Shown here: positions 42,786 to 54,961 of the stretch, piece after piece
Layout of the letters: each line of letters starts with the position of its first letter
Numbering within the stretch: the stretch's first letter is position 1
Source of the DNA: Elymus sibiricus
Lineage: Eukaryota > Streptophyta > Magnoliopsida > Poales > Poaceae
NCBI GenBank assembly: GCA_039707655.1
Contig: CM077676.1
Coordinates: 239,710,866-239,774,865, forward strand
Direction: 5' to 3'
DNA: 64,000 nt
The notes under the pieces: generated by a model
The model's database searches: none
What the model was told of the DNA's origin: nothing
What the model saw: only the letters and a program-made list of their open reading frames with translations
Program-made: the position numbers and the translations under genes

Positions 42786-43153
42786 CGTCATATATTTGTG
42801 AATTATGAGTTAGGTCATATATTTTCTGATTTTGTTATGAAAAACATCATATATATTTGTGTTGATCGGGTGGATTTAAATGTGCAGTTGTTTTGTCGCT
42901 GCGAGGGTCTGGTGTTCGACGAGCTCCGCCCCTGCGTTCGTGGGTGAGCACAAATGACATCTCCTCCCCCCCTTCATTTGCTCTGTTCTGGTCTTCGTGC
43001 CGATGAAACTTGCTAGCTATAGGTGTCTTCAATCATCAGTATGCGTGACCACTATGCGTCTCTCGTTCGAAAGGGTTACATCTATAAATATGCATGCATT
43101 TGCATATTTATAACCGTGATTCTTTCGAATTGTCCAACGTTATCCATGGACAG

Positions 43154-43369
43154 CCCGAGTATGTGTAGATTGGGTTAGTTTTCCCATATGCTCTGCTCCG
43201 GATCCGATGCAGAATTTTGTCAGTGCCTCCCTGTTGTTCTCCGGGTACACATCCTCTCTGCTTATTGCCGAGACGTGTATCAGGAGAACAGCGGGGAGGT
43301 GCTGCCGAAATTTTGCGTCGGATCCGGAGCAGAGCATGGGAAAACGAACCCAATCTACACATACTCGGG
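43154..43369. repeat. Long inverted repeat (hairpin) upstream of the transposase
   Basis: Arms of about 97 bp (43154-43251 and 43273-43369) with a loop of about 22 bp. The left arm begins CCCGAGTATGTGTAGATTGG and the right arm ends CCAATCTACACATACTCGGG; TGCTCTGCTCCGGATCCGA pairs with TCGGATCCGGAGCAGAGCA. It lies in the presumed leader, 135 bp before the transposase ATG. Confidence 0.88.
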
Positions 43370-43503
43370 TGGGATTAGGACCTATCTTTACCTATTAGCG
43401 TCTAGGTTGCATGGACGTAATAAAACTAGCAAACTCCATTAACTGATGAATATGGTTTGCTGAATTATGTATATATTTCTTGTGTGTCCAGTAGCTAGGC
43501 AAG

Positions 43504-46500
43504 ATGAGTGATCGTGCGTGGATGTACACCGGTCACACTAGTCAGAAAGACAGGACAGATGAATGGTTAACAAAAACCAAGGGGTTTGTGAAAGCCGCAT
43601 TTGCAAATGGCCAGAGAAAAACCTGGTGCCCATGTGTCCGGTGCGACAACTATCATAAGAGGACAGAGCTTGAAATGAGTAAACACCTACAGAAGTGGGG
43701 TTTTACGCCTGCTTACACGGTCTGGACATTTCATGGTGAGTCTGCCCAACGTGCCAGAGCTGAGGTGCGCCGTCGTCGCACCGACGAGCATGGTACCGGG
43801 ATCGAAGACATGGTGGAAGACTTTGATGATGCTCGGGATTCGGACGATGAGATGGAGGAATCTGCAAAGGCCTTCAATGATATCTTGGAGTCTTCAAAAC
43901 GTCCTCTCCACGAGCACACTGAGCTTTGTCAGCTGGATGCCATCGCACAAGTAATGGCTCTGAAGGCTTAATTCAACTTGGGCAGAGAATGCTACGACGC
44001 GATGATGACACTATTTGGACGCTTTCTACCCAAAGGCCATGTAATGCCTGCAAACATGTACCAGTCGGACAAAATCCTCCGTGTACTTAAGATGCCCAAT
44101 GAGAAGATAGATGCCTGTGAGAATGGATGTGCCTTATTTAGGCTTGAGTATGCGGACTTGAACTATTGTCCCATTTGCAAGTCTTCCAGGTATGTTGTGG
44201 TAGACAACGGTATGGGTGAGAAGAGTCAGAAAAAAATCCCAGTTAATGTTCTTCGGTATATGCCAATCATACCAAGACTTCAACATCTTTTCATGGTCGA
44301 AGAGACGGCCAGACAGATGAAATGGCACAAATTGTGCAAAAGAACCGAACTAGATGCAGATGGGAATCAGATGGTGGTACACACATCGGACGCTTTTGCG
44401 TGGAAGCACTTTGATGCAATACATCATGATAAAGCGGCAGATCCAAGGCATCCTCGAGTCGCCATCAGCACGGATGGGTTCAATGTGTTTGGTATGATGG
44501 CAGCCCAATACAGTTGTTGGCCTATATTTGTCATTCCACTCAATCTCCCCCCCCCCCCCCGGACAGATTATGCAAAGAAAGAACATTTTCCTGACGTTGA
44601 TAATTCCGGGGCCCAACTATCTGGGGAAGAGTATGAATGTGTACATGCAGCCGCTTAAGGATGAATTGCAAGAAGCTTGGGATAATGGGATCAAGACATA
44701 CGATGCCGCTACAAAAAAAACTTCCTAATGCATGTGTGGTACATGTACTCGATGCATGACTTGCCGGCGTACACGCTATTCGTTGGCTGGTGTGTGCATG
44801 GAAGGTTCCCGTGCCCCACATGCAAGGCAGCTCTTGAGTTTCATTGGCTAGATGCGGGTCGCAAGTATTCTTGCTTCGACTTGCATAGACAGTTCCTAGA
44901 TCCTCGCCATAAGTTCAGAAAAGACAAGAAGAAATTCATCAAAGGTAGAGTTGTCAAAAACTCTACACCACCTGCGTTGATAGGCCAACAGACCCTGGAT
45001 CAGTTAAACGCTCTCGAGCCGGATCTAGAGCGTCCAGGGTATTTCAAGGGGTATAATTCGGAACACGCCTGGAGTCAGAAGACATGCTTGTGGGATCTGC
45101 CTTACTTCACAGACCTCCTTTGCCCACACAACATCGACGTGATGCACACTGAAAAGAATGTCGCCGAGGCCCTCTTTGGTACATTGTTCAGCATAGAGGG
45201 GAAGTCAAAGGATAATCCTAAGGCTAGACTCGATCAGGAGGCTCTATGTGATAGACCGTTACAAAACATGCGACAACCGAAAGGAAAGCAGAACTGGACG
45301 AAGTCAAAGGCATGGTTCAATCTTGGAAGGCCAGATATGAGGGAAATTATCCTGTGGGTGAAAAAGGAGTTGATGTTCCCCAATGGGTATGCAGCAAATC
45401 TAAAGAGGGGAGCGAGTCTTGAAAAATTGAAAATATTTGGTCTCAAGAGTCATGATTGGCACATATGGCTTGAGCGGGTAATGCTGGTGATGTTGCGTGG
45501 CTTTATCCCTGAGGATGAATGGCTAGTACAGGCAGAGCTGAGCTATTTCTTCCATGTTCTTTGTGCGAAAGAACTATCGCCTGGCTTGCTAGATGAAATG
45601 GAAGAGTTGGCGCCGGAGTTGATCTGCAAGTTAGAGAAGATCTTCCCACCGGGCTTCTTTAATCCAATGCAGCATTTGATTTTGCATCTCCCGACCGTGG
45701 CACGATTGGGGGGGCCCGTGCAGAATCGTTGGTGCTACGCAACTGAGAGGATGCAGAAGATGCTTCGAGCAAAATGTAAAAATAAACGTAGAATTGAAGC
45801 ATCGATGGCCGAGGCATTCATTACTGAGGAGGCGGCAAACTTCGTGACAGCACACTACGAAGCCAAAAATCGTCATTTGCATAATCCGAAGCCTCGGTAC
45901 AATGCTGGCGACCCTAAAAAGGGTGGATCCAACCTCAGCCTATTCAAAGGGAAGCTCGCACTAGCTGGTACTTCTAATTCCTTATCGTTGGATGTCGAAG
46001 AATGGCGGACCATTTAGTTGTATATCTTCAACAACCTAACGGAAGTGCAGCTGTACATCGAGTAAGTTCTCGGTACATTGTTTCACAACTTCTAATTCCT
46101 TTGAACTGCTCTTATTCCCGGATATTTGATATAGTCGATACGTCGCCAAATTCTCGTATGGAGCGGTGATCCAAAAGGATTCCGTCGAAGAGTAGGAGTT
46201 TCTGGCAAAGCATGGAGGCGGCTATCCCGGTTTCATCTCTTGGTTCAAACAAACGGTAATTTCCATTAGACCATTTCATTTCTTCGTCTAAATTGCCGCT
46301 AATGCAACAATCCTTTCGTATTAAACTTGTAGGCTAATTCAGAGTCTATGTACGCCGAATTGAGACAAGTCGCTAATGGTTTTGACTATAAGGTCCGTTC
46401 ATTTGACAAATACGACATCAACGGGTATCGCTTTCGTACCTATGGCAAAGAGCTATCTATGGCCGACCGAAAGTCTACAAATTGTGGTGTCTCTGCTATC

Positions 46501-47160
46501 GGCGAAGGAGATACTGAGTATTATGGAATAGTTGAAGCAATTTATGAACTTCTATTCTATGGTGCAAACCCACCGAACGTCGTAGTCTTCAAATGTTATT
46601 GGTTCCAGCTGAAGGAGACTAGAAGGACTCATGAACATATAGGGCTAGTCGAAATCAAACAAAGCACCCATTTGGATGTCCCCGATGTCTATATTACGGC
46701 TCAACAGACAACCCAAGTTTTCTATCTACCGTGGGCCTGTCAAAGTAATCCAAATCTCAATGGTTGGGATGTCGTTTCTGAAGTGCCACCACATGTTAGA
46801 CCACCTCCCCCCAATGAAGAGGATTATGAACCTCACATTAACCCAGACACATATGAAGGAGAATTCTTCCAAGAAACACATCTTTCCAAAAAACGTTTCA
46901 AGAACCACTCTACTTCACCCCAGAACTTTGAAGTAGACAGCGATAGTGAATCCGACTTCACCCCTGAGCCGGAACAAGAAGAGCCGGAACAAGAAGAGGT
47001 TACTGCTGCGGATGACATGTCAATGCTTGACCGATTACGTAAAGGAGGCCTTCCACATGTTGATGCATTTATTGATGATGATGATGAGCACGTCATTACT
47101 GATAGTGATGATGATGATGCATTTATTGACCCCGGAGCATATATAGACGATGAAGATTAA
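43504..47160 (+). pseudogene. CACTA TNP2-type transposase gene, nearly complete
   Basis: Starts MSDRAWMYTGHTSQKDRTDE after GCAAG. The N-terminal cysteine domain (TWCPCVRCDNYHKRTELEMS; WTFHGES) is followed by a TAA at 43969 where CAA is expected, then RECYDAMMTLFGRFLPKGHV, NYCPICKSSRY and VLRYMPIIPRLQHLF. A C14 run (44547-44560) and an A8 run (44713-44720) each shift the frame. The core then continues GWCVHGRFPCPTCK, KTCLWDLPYFTDLLCPHNID and VMHTEKNVAEALFG, with the DUF4218-type region (HLPTVARLGGPVQNRWCYAT). TAG at 46015 and near 46193 lie in the next exons. The last exon (46335-47160) is the DUF4216-type domain (YYGIVEAIYELLFYG; VVVFKCYWFQL), ending in an acidic tail. About 1,000 residues in all, the usual family size. 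Confidence 0.88.
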
Positions 47161-47357
47161 TATTAGTACATGTCAGGTATTCAATTATTATTATGTACAT
47201 ATATATTATTAATTAGTTCATGTTAGGTATTCCATTTTTTATTATGTTCATGATGATGATACACTTAAATTATATACATATTATTATTCATGTCAGGTAT
47301 TCAATATTTTTTGTTGTACTAATTTCGTTTACTCTTTGTCATTGCAGGTGTTGACAG

Positions 47358-49891
47358 ATGGTGGGCGCGGGTCCAGAGCGCTCCGAGGCTCCTTCCTCGG
47401 TGCGTGGTGGGAGGGGTGCTTCCATTCCACCCCAGCACCTCCGGAGAGCGCTGCATCTCAGTATGCAGACATCACCGGCGGGCGCTTCTTCTTCGGCCGG
47501 GAGAGGTCGGGGGAAGAAGAGGGGTACTAGAGGTGGCCGTGGCGGCAGGAGAGGTAGGAAGGCCGCTACGCCTTCCTTGCCGCCACCCCCAGCTGATTCA
47601 CCCGACCACAGGACTGCTCCGTCTGAGGTGGACCCGTCTCGGACTCCAGTCCACGAGCCTCGGGACGACGAGCCTCGGGTCGCCGAGCCTTCGCCCCACG
47701 AGACTCCGGTCCACGAGCCTCGGGCCGCCGAGCCTCGGGCCGCCGAGCCTTTGCCCCACGAGACTCCGGTCCCAGAGGCTTCATCCCGCGAGACTCCGGA
47801 GCAGAGCATGGATCAGGCTACGTCGCAGTCGACCCGATGGGAGGACTGGCCGCCGGAGGCGAGTGGCCATGCTGATGGTGGCGAGGATCGCTTTTCGGAT
47901 GATAGCTATAGCGAGGGCGAGCTGGTCGAGGGGGGCAACGTCTACCAGCGTGGTGGTACAAAGCTCCCGCCCGTGCCGGCGACCCGCGAGCAGAGGTGGT
48001 TGATTGCGCCTAACGGGGAGAAGTAAGTGCATTTACTCTTTTTTAACCTTTTGCCTTCACGTTTCTTAAAAATCTAATGCGTTGGCCTTGTCATACTGCA
48101 GGGGTTGGATACACGGCCCTGGTATCCGCAAGCCCAACTTCGTCCTTGGTGTGCTTTGCCGGCAGAACTTCCCGGGGTGGGTCACGTTGCCCGGTGAGGG
48201 TCAGGTTCGACAGCTCGTACTGAGTTGGGAGCTGTACTTGGCTGCCCCGGCCCCGCCGCAGGAGAGGATCGACGGTGTCTTGTGCCGCACGAGGGCCGAG
48301 ATGGTGATCCAGACGTTTTGGGTAATTTCTCCTTTACAGAATTAAAAATCAACAGTACCGAGTTATTGTACTAATCAGTGTTGTCTTGTTTGATTGCAGA
48401 CCTTGTACAGGTGTCTTGAGGGAGAGGAGGACGCCGTGGCTATGGTTATCGAAGCCGAGTGCAGGCGCCTACTTCAGAACTTACGGCACGAGGCTCGGGT
48501 GCAGGCTGTTCGAGACTACTATGCCTCGGCTGGTATTAAGAGGTCCAAGACGAAGTGTCGTGGCAAGTTTCTGAGTAAGGAGAAGTACATGAAGGTAAAT
48601 ACCTATTCTTAAGGCCTTGTACTTAGTTTCCTTGATTTGATTCGTAGGCGTAGCACTGAAATTTCTCTTGACTAACTTAGGTGCCCCCGAGATGGTGTGC
48701 GGATAGGATGGACTGTTGGGAGGCGTTGGTGGATGAGTGGTGCTCTCCCCAATGGCTAGCCGTCCACAACAATGCCAAGGAGCGGCGTGCCAAAATGGTT
48801 GGTGTGCCACACCATCAAGGGAGCGCCAACCTATATGAGTTCGGGAATAACTGGGTATGTGGTTTGCTTCATGATTCCTGCAATTTCATTCTTCATGCTA
48901 GCTTGAGCCCTTAACTAATACTTTGTTCCTCTCTTTTAGGCGCGACACAACAAGACGGAGGTGCTAGAGGTGTTCGACCTCTATGGCATGGCCCATACTG
49001 CAAAGTACAAGAAGGCCAAGGCATTCTCTGAGTCTGACCTTGATCATCCAGAGAGCTTCACCAACATCTCCTCCCACAACAAGCTTGTGAGGTACAGAGA
49101 CGAGGGGAAGGCGAGGAAAGGGGAGGTCTTTAACCCGAGCCGGCAACCTCTTGATCCAGAGCTGGTGATGATATCTGGTGGCGGGAGGCCCCATGGCTCG
49201 ATAGCCATTGGGGATGGACTGATACGTTGTCCTAGCACTCTCCCGGAGATCAAGAAGCGCCAGACGAGCTCCGATCCTGAGATAAGGCCTCGTCCACGGC
49301 CAATGGAGCTCCAAATCGAGGTTAGTTATACGAACTCAGATACCTTTCCTCCATTACATTGTGTGTGCGGCCGTCGATGATTACAATGCTAACGAGGAGT
49401 GGTGTTGCAGGCTGCTCTTGAGAAAGAGAGAGCGAAGACCCAGGAGCTTCTGGCGGAGGCAAAGAGGCAGGCGGCGGAGAGGGAGAGGGAGTTGGAGGAG
49501 AGGACTGCTACGCTTTTGGAGGAGGAGAAGAACCGGAACGACGCGTCTCACCGGGCCTTATACGAGCTCTTCGTGGTAAGTTTCTTCTGCATATTAGCCA
49601 AATCATGGACGTAATGTTCGTTTCATTACTAACTAATATGACTGACTCATGAAAACCAAATGTGCAGACCATGTGCCAGAGCAACGGTCAGACCCCTCCG
49701 CCGATGCCAGTCATTGCTCCGGCGGGCACGGTGAGTTTCATTTGAATGGTCATTAGTTACTAGTCTTCACATTTGAGTTGCATCATGCTAACGAGACATT
49801 GCAAATGATCTTTGGTGCAGCGTAACTCCCGACAAGCATCGACCGATCCTTCTGCGTCTGCCACTGGCGCGGCCGGTCCTTCACCTCCGTG
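47358..49891 (+). CDS. CACTA second gene, coiled-coil DNA-binding-type protein
   Basis: ATG 47358 (MVGAGPERSEAPSSVRGG). Exon 1 to 48022 has a basic RGRGKKRGTRGGRGGRRGRK stretch and a Pro/Glu repeat (EPRAAEPRAAEP). It ends at AA|GTAAGT and joins in phase after CTGCAG at 48102 (GWIHGPGIRKPNFVLG). Further exons by reading: 48401-48595 (TLYRCLEGEEDAVAM); 48682-48854 (PPRWCADRMDCWEALVDEWC); 48941-49320 (VFDLYGMAHTAKYKKAKAF); 49411-49575 (a strong coiled coil, ELLAEAKRQAAERERELEER); 49669-49729; 49821-49891, ending GAAGPSPP and TGA. All exons have GT/AG borders and no internal stop was found. It corresponds in place and pattern to the CACTA second gene (compare 7907-10771). It probably binds the subterminal repeats with the transposase. 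Confidence 0.75.
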
Positions 49892-49899
49892 ATGACCGT

Positions 49900-51175
49900 A
49901 CGTTTCCCTAGTGTTTTTCTTAACAAATGCATACTTAGCTTAAGAATGACCTATTTTGCTCCAAAATGTCATATAGTTAGCTTATTTTCCTCAAAAATGA
50001 CATAATAACCTTACTTAGCTCCAAAATGATCTATTTTACCTAGGCTAGCTCAATAATGACCTATACTTAGCTTAATTAGTTCATTTATGACATAATTAGC
50101 TTACTTAGGTCAAAAATGGCTTAATAACCATGGTTTAGCTCCAAAATGTCATATACTTAGCTTATTTTCCTCGAAAATGACATAATAACCTTACTTAGCT
50201 CTAAAAGGACCTATTTTACCTAGGATAGCTCTAAAATGACCTACACTTAGCATTTTTTCCTCCAAAATGACTTAATATTCTTAGTTAGCTCAAAAATGGC
50301 ATAACTACCTAGGCTAGCTCAAAAATGACCTATACTTAGCTTAGCTAGTTCATTTATGACATACTTAGCTTACTTAGGTCAAAAATGGCATAATAACCTT
50401 GGTTTAGCTTCAAAATGTCATATACTTAGCTTATTTTCCTCGAAAATGACATAATAACCTTACTTAGCTCCAAAATTACCTATTTTATCTAGGTTAGCTC
50501 TCAAATGACCTATACTTAGCTTAGCAAGTTCATTTATGAAATAATTAGCTTACTTAGGTAAAAAATGGCATAATAACCTTGGTTTAGCTCCAAAATGTCA
50601 TATACTTAGCTTATTTTCCTCGAAAATGATATAATAACCTTACTTAGCTCCAAAATGACCTATTTTACCTAGGATAGCTCTAAAATGACCTATACTTAGC
50701 ATTTTTCCTCCAAAATGACTTAATATGCTTAGTTAGCTAAAAAATGGCATAACTACCTAAGATAGCTCAATAATGACCTATACTTAGCTTAGCTAGTTCA
50801 TTTATGACATAATTAGCTTACTTAGGTAAAAAAATGGCATAATAACCTTGGTTTAGCTCCAAAATGACCTATTTACCTAGGTTAGCTCTAAAATGACCTA
50901 CACTTAGCATTTTTTCCTCCAAAATGACTTAATATGCTTAGTTAGCTCAAAAATGGCATAATTACCTAGGTTAGCTCAATAACGACCTATACTTAGCTTA
51001 TTTAGTTCATTTATGACATACTTAGCATACTTAGGTCAAAAATGGCATAATAACCTTGGTTACCTCCAAAATTTCATATACTTAGCTTATTTTCCTCGAA
51101 AATGACATAATAACCTTACTTAGCTCCAAAATGACCTATTTACCTAGGTTAGCTCTAAAATGACACAAGTAAGCA
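49900..51175. repeat. AT-rich higher-order tandem repeat in CACTA 2
   Basis: Short units of about 45-55 bp, e.g. TTAGCTCCAAAATGACCTAT, GGTTTAGCTCCAAAATGTC and CCTCGAAAATGACATAATAA, are ordered into larger blocks that recur at about 50105, 50375, 50560 and 51030. Some 25 small units. It lies directly after the second gene. Non-coding. Confidence 0.88.
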
Positions 51176-51179
51176 ATAA

Positions 51180-51325
51180 GAAGAAGAAAAAGAAGAGGAG
51201 AAAAAGAAAGAGAAGAAAAATTCTTCTTCTTCTTCTTCTTCTTCTTCTTCTTTTTCTTCTTCTTCTTCTTCTTCTAGTCTTCTTCTTCTTCTTCTTCTTC
51301 TTCTAGGCTTCTTCTTCTAACTTTC
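51180..51325. repeat. (AAG)n / (CTT)n mirror microsatellite
   Basis: AAGAAGAAAAAGAAGAGG-type purine run (51180-51218), then about 100 bp of CTT repeats. The two halves are complementary and could fold back. Confidence 0.88.
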
Positions 51326-51685
51326 TTCTTTCCCATTTTGCAGATTTGCTTCAGATCACAAAAGCTTGCGTTGATGGAGTCTACTCTTCTCCTTGTCCTT
51401 CCTTTTTGTTTTGATTTTGTAGGATGAACAATGTGAAACTTGCTACCTATATATGTATGTATGGATGAAACCATTGTATATGGACTTTTTGCTTAATTGT
51501 TGGATATGTTGGCTATATATATGTTGGATATGGACTTTTGATTTGGTATATATATGTGTTGGATGATCATATCCATATGGCAGGGATATGTATGCTTGTT
51601 GAAAGTATTTTCAAATGAATATATATATATATATATCTGTGAAATTGATTGAATTTAAGAAAAAACAGAATTAACAGGGGCAATA
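51326..51685. other. 3' flank of the CACTA 2 second gene
   Basis: AT-rich, with TATATATATATATAT near 51622. No gene. Might hold the polyadenylation region of the second gene. Confidence 0.4.
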
Positions 51686-52231
51686 CAGGCACTTTGCCCT
51701 CTGCCAGCAGACGGCAAAGAGCTTTGTCGTCCGCCAGCAGACGGCAAACCTACCACGTGGCAGCTACCTGTGCAACCTGGGGGGCACCTGGGCTGGCCTA
51801 TTTGGGCACTTTGCCGTCTGCCAGCAGACGGCAAAGGCTGGTGTGCTTTGCCGTCTCCTGGCAGACGGCAACGGGCATGCATTGGCCCCAGCTGACGCCT
51901 GACATCAGCTGACGTTAGCTGGCACACGGCAAAGAACTTTGTGCCTTTGCCATCTACTGGCAGACGGCAAAGTACGCAGTTGGCCACCTAATGGGCCTAA
52001 CCCTATCCCTCTGCCGTCCAAGGCATTTGCCGTCTGCTTGCTTAGTATGGCTGACGGCAAACTTCTTTGTCGTCCGCTTTATTTAAGCAGACGGCAAAAC
52101 AGCCCTCTGCCGTAGTTCATTCAGCCGGACGTGGGGCCGTCTGCTGGCTGACGGCAAAGGGCTTTGCCGTCTGCCAGACATTCCTTTGCCGTCTACCATG
52201 GCAGACGGCAAAGTGCCTGATTCCTATAGTG
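51686..52231. repeat. Right subterminal repeats of CACTA 2
   Basis: At least ten TTTGCCGTCTGC / GCAGACGGCAAA copies, paired as hairpins (CTTTGCCGTCTGCCAGCAGA and so on), ending with the CACTA terminus at 52231. Denser than the left end. Confidence 0.85.
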
Positions 52232-52234
52232 TAA

Positions 52235-52547
52235 CTAATTTACTGAAATATTCACTCATCTCTTATCCCAGTCCGTCTGCCCCCTTTTCATCACACGGCC
52301 GAAATCACCGTGAATTATTTTTTCTTCTAGCTGATTCGAGGGTTTTCTTTCATTCATAGAGTGTATAGTGCAAGGAGATATCAGGCCTATGCGGCCTCGG
52401 CCAAACAGCCGAGGAGTTCCATCTCACCGTACCAGCTGACTTCAGGAAGCGCACGGTATGTTCAATCTCACCCTACCTCAGTTGGAATGGCCTACTTTTC
52501 TGAACATATAGTATATATTGCTACATTTGGATAAAAGGTGCCACATG
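52235..52547 (+). CDS. Possible second exon of the gene split by CACTA 2
   Basis: After the TAA duplication there is intron-like T-rich DNA. An acceptor TTCTTCTAG near 52329 opens a frame LIRGFSFIHRVYSARRYQAY, then AASAKQPRSSISPYQLTSGS, up to a donor CACG|GTATGT at about 52456. It joins in phase to ATG GAT AAC CAG at 41346-41357. No protein family recognised. The next exon would lie beyond the LTR element that starts at 52548. Confidence 0.35.
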
Positions 52548-54961
52548 TGTGGCACCCCGGCTCAGAGAGACCGGAACACCCCGCATTCCAGCCCAGAGAT
52601 CAAGTCTTCTGGAATACGGCACTGCTTGGCATAGAACAAATCAGCTCTTTATTACAAATGATAGGGGTACAAGGGTTCGAGTATTACAAAAGATTACATC
52701 GGCACGGCGACACTATGCCTGCTAAGGTAGCTCTATACAAGCAGCGGAACATCTCATAGCGGAATAGCTTTTAGCAGCGGAACAGCGATGACGGTGATGG
52801 ACTCCACTCCGCAGGGACTCTGGCTGGGACACGTCCTAGAGTGCAAACTCAGGATCCTCGACAAGCAATCAATCACGGCATCACCAGCAATCTGGCATGA
52901 CACGTCAGGTGAGTACTTTGAATGTACTCGCAAGCTCACAACAACCAAAGCAATCAAGACAACCAACATCATGGCATTTACAGGTTAAGTGATGAGCATG
53001 ATACAACTAGAACAGTTTGAGATGAGCATGGCATGTAAATGTTAATCGGGATATGAACATGATGATACTAGCACTAGCATGAGAGGGGGGGTTAATGTTT
53101 AAGGTCCCTTGGACCAACTTACTCTTGTCGGAGGTTACCTCGTAACCACCATATGTAACAAACTTACCGTCGTGAACATCACACGATCACCTCAGGATCA
53201 ACCAAGCTCGGTATCAACTATACCATCGTGATCATCACATGACCACAAGGAGCTTGATCTCTACCAGTGATCATCGCATGACCACATAAAGATCAACCAA
53301 CTTCTTTTCTCATGGAACTGGGGTTGTTTATTATTCAAGTTAATATTACTGTTGACCCATAGTGAAACCTACTACGAACTGTGTCCATGACCGAGGACGC
53401 AGCTATCGATAGATTATATACTCTGCAGAGGTTAGTACACTGTACCCATACCACGGAACTCATGGCCTCGTGCTCCCATTCGGGTGGACCAATGACATTC
53501 CAACAAAACCAATCTATTGCATGACACTCTCCCGGCCACTCCGACAAACTCCCCTTTGGGATATGTCATGGGTGACCCTGTGTCACCGAGTGACACACTG
53601 CCACCGTCGTGGCCAAACAAAAATCGTCCCAAACGGGGACCTGAGCTCAATACCAAAACCGGGTACACAAGGTTATAGCCGCCTACCTGATCAGGGTAGC
53701 ACGCGCACATAACCTTCCCTGGTTGGAGGTACCGGCGAGAGGCATGATAATAGACCGAATTAGGGCCTCCCCATCTACGCAAGTGTGGTTGCACTGGTGA
53801 GCTCGATTCGGTGGCACCATGACTCAGCCAACAGATTTGTTCAAGTTCAATTATTGTCAAGTTTAACTTGAATGGTGATGAGCTGAGTCATAACAAAATA
53901 GCATGATGAAATGACAATGCATATGAGCATGATATCAACATAAACATGGATGGGCAATATAACCATTTATCATAACATCAACAACAATAAATCATTTAGT
54001 CTACGGGATGCAAATAAGCATGGTATAGAGATGATCATGAATATCACAAGTATTTGCATAACAAGCCATAACTATTCATGTGAGCATATCATGATCACTA
54101 GCATATGAGATGATTTCAAGAATGGAACATGAGAATAATACTACTAGCAAGTAAATATCTGGATGCACATGAACATGGTATAGGGATGAGCATGAATCCA
54201 CAAGCATATACATAGCATTTACAAAATAATTTCAAAGTAATTATTTAAACATTCAAGTGAAAACCATGGCTATTGCAAGGCCATCATGCAAGTGGCTGTC
54301 GTGGCTTGCCTGGTGTTGATGGAATCACCGGGAAGAAGTGGGCTTTGGAAAAGTTTCGCGGAAATATTTTGCCAGAAAAGTTTCTCTCCTGGCGGAGCTG
54401 ATTAGAAGGCAAGGGCAAAATGGTCATTTTCAAAATGTGACAACATCATGAAAATGGCACCAATAGAACGGGCTCGACGAATAGAGATTGTGGGCTTTGG
54501 AATCACAAGATTTGGAGTTACGGTTGCGGAGATACGGCCGTTCATTCGTTTGGCAGAAATCAAATAAAAATGTGTTCATTTCTGCTGTTAATGGACGAAC
54601 GCCCGCAATTTAAAGGATTCGGCTGGCGGCTGGAAACAGAAAGCGCACTTCGCTGAAATACGCTTTCAAAACAGAGAAAACGCATTTCTTACTGAAACTA
54701 CACTAGAGTACGCTTTCGAAATATGAAAACGTATTCTGTGGAGTGCGCCTCCACTTGAATCTTGCGGGACTGGAGTCAACGTCTCTGTCTGGCCGACAGG
54801 TGGGGCCGCAGGGCCCACTGGCTAGCTGGTGGGGGGGGTCATCATCGCCTTCCTCTCGCTCGCGCGTGGTCGAGGCAGGGGCGGGCTCCGGCGATGGCCA
54901 CCAGCGCTGTGGGCTACCATTCGAGACGGCCGGCACACTGGCGTGATCGGGAGGTGGTGCC

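Larger units (their letters stand above)
41362..52231 (+). mobile_element. Caspar-like CACTA transposon with two genes
   Basis: 10870 bp. Ends are CACTACTGGAATCAGAGG and the reverse complement of CACTATAGGAATCAGGCA, with an exact 3-bp duplication TAA (41359-41361 and 52232-52234). Both ends hold repeated TTTGCCGTCTGC / GCAGACGGCAAA pairs. Inside, on the plus strand, are a TNP2-type transposase gene with a few lesions and a second gene that looks intact. The ends resemble those I remember for the Triticeae Caspar family. Confidence 0.93.

Noticed and set aside
46833..47096. Minus-strand Ser-rich frame
   Set aside because: Shadow of the acidic tail of the plus-strand transposase exon.
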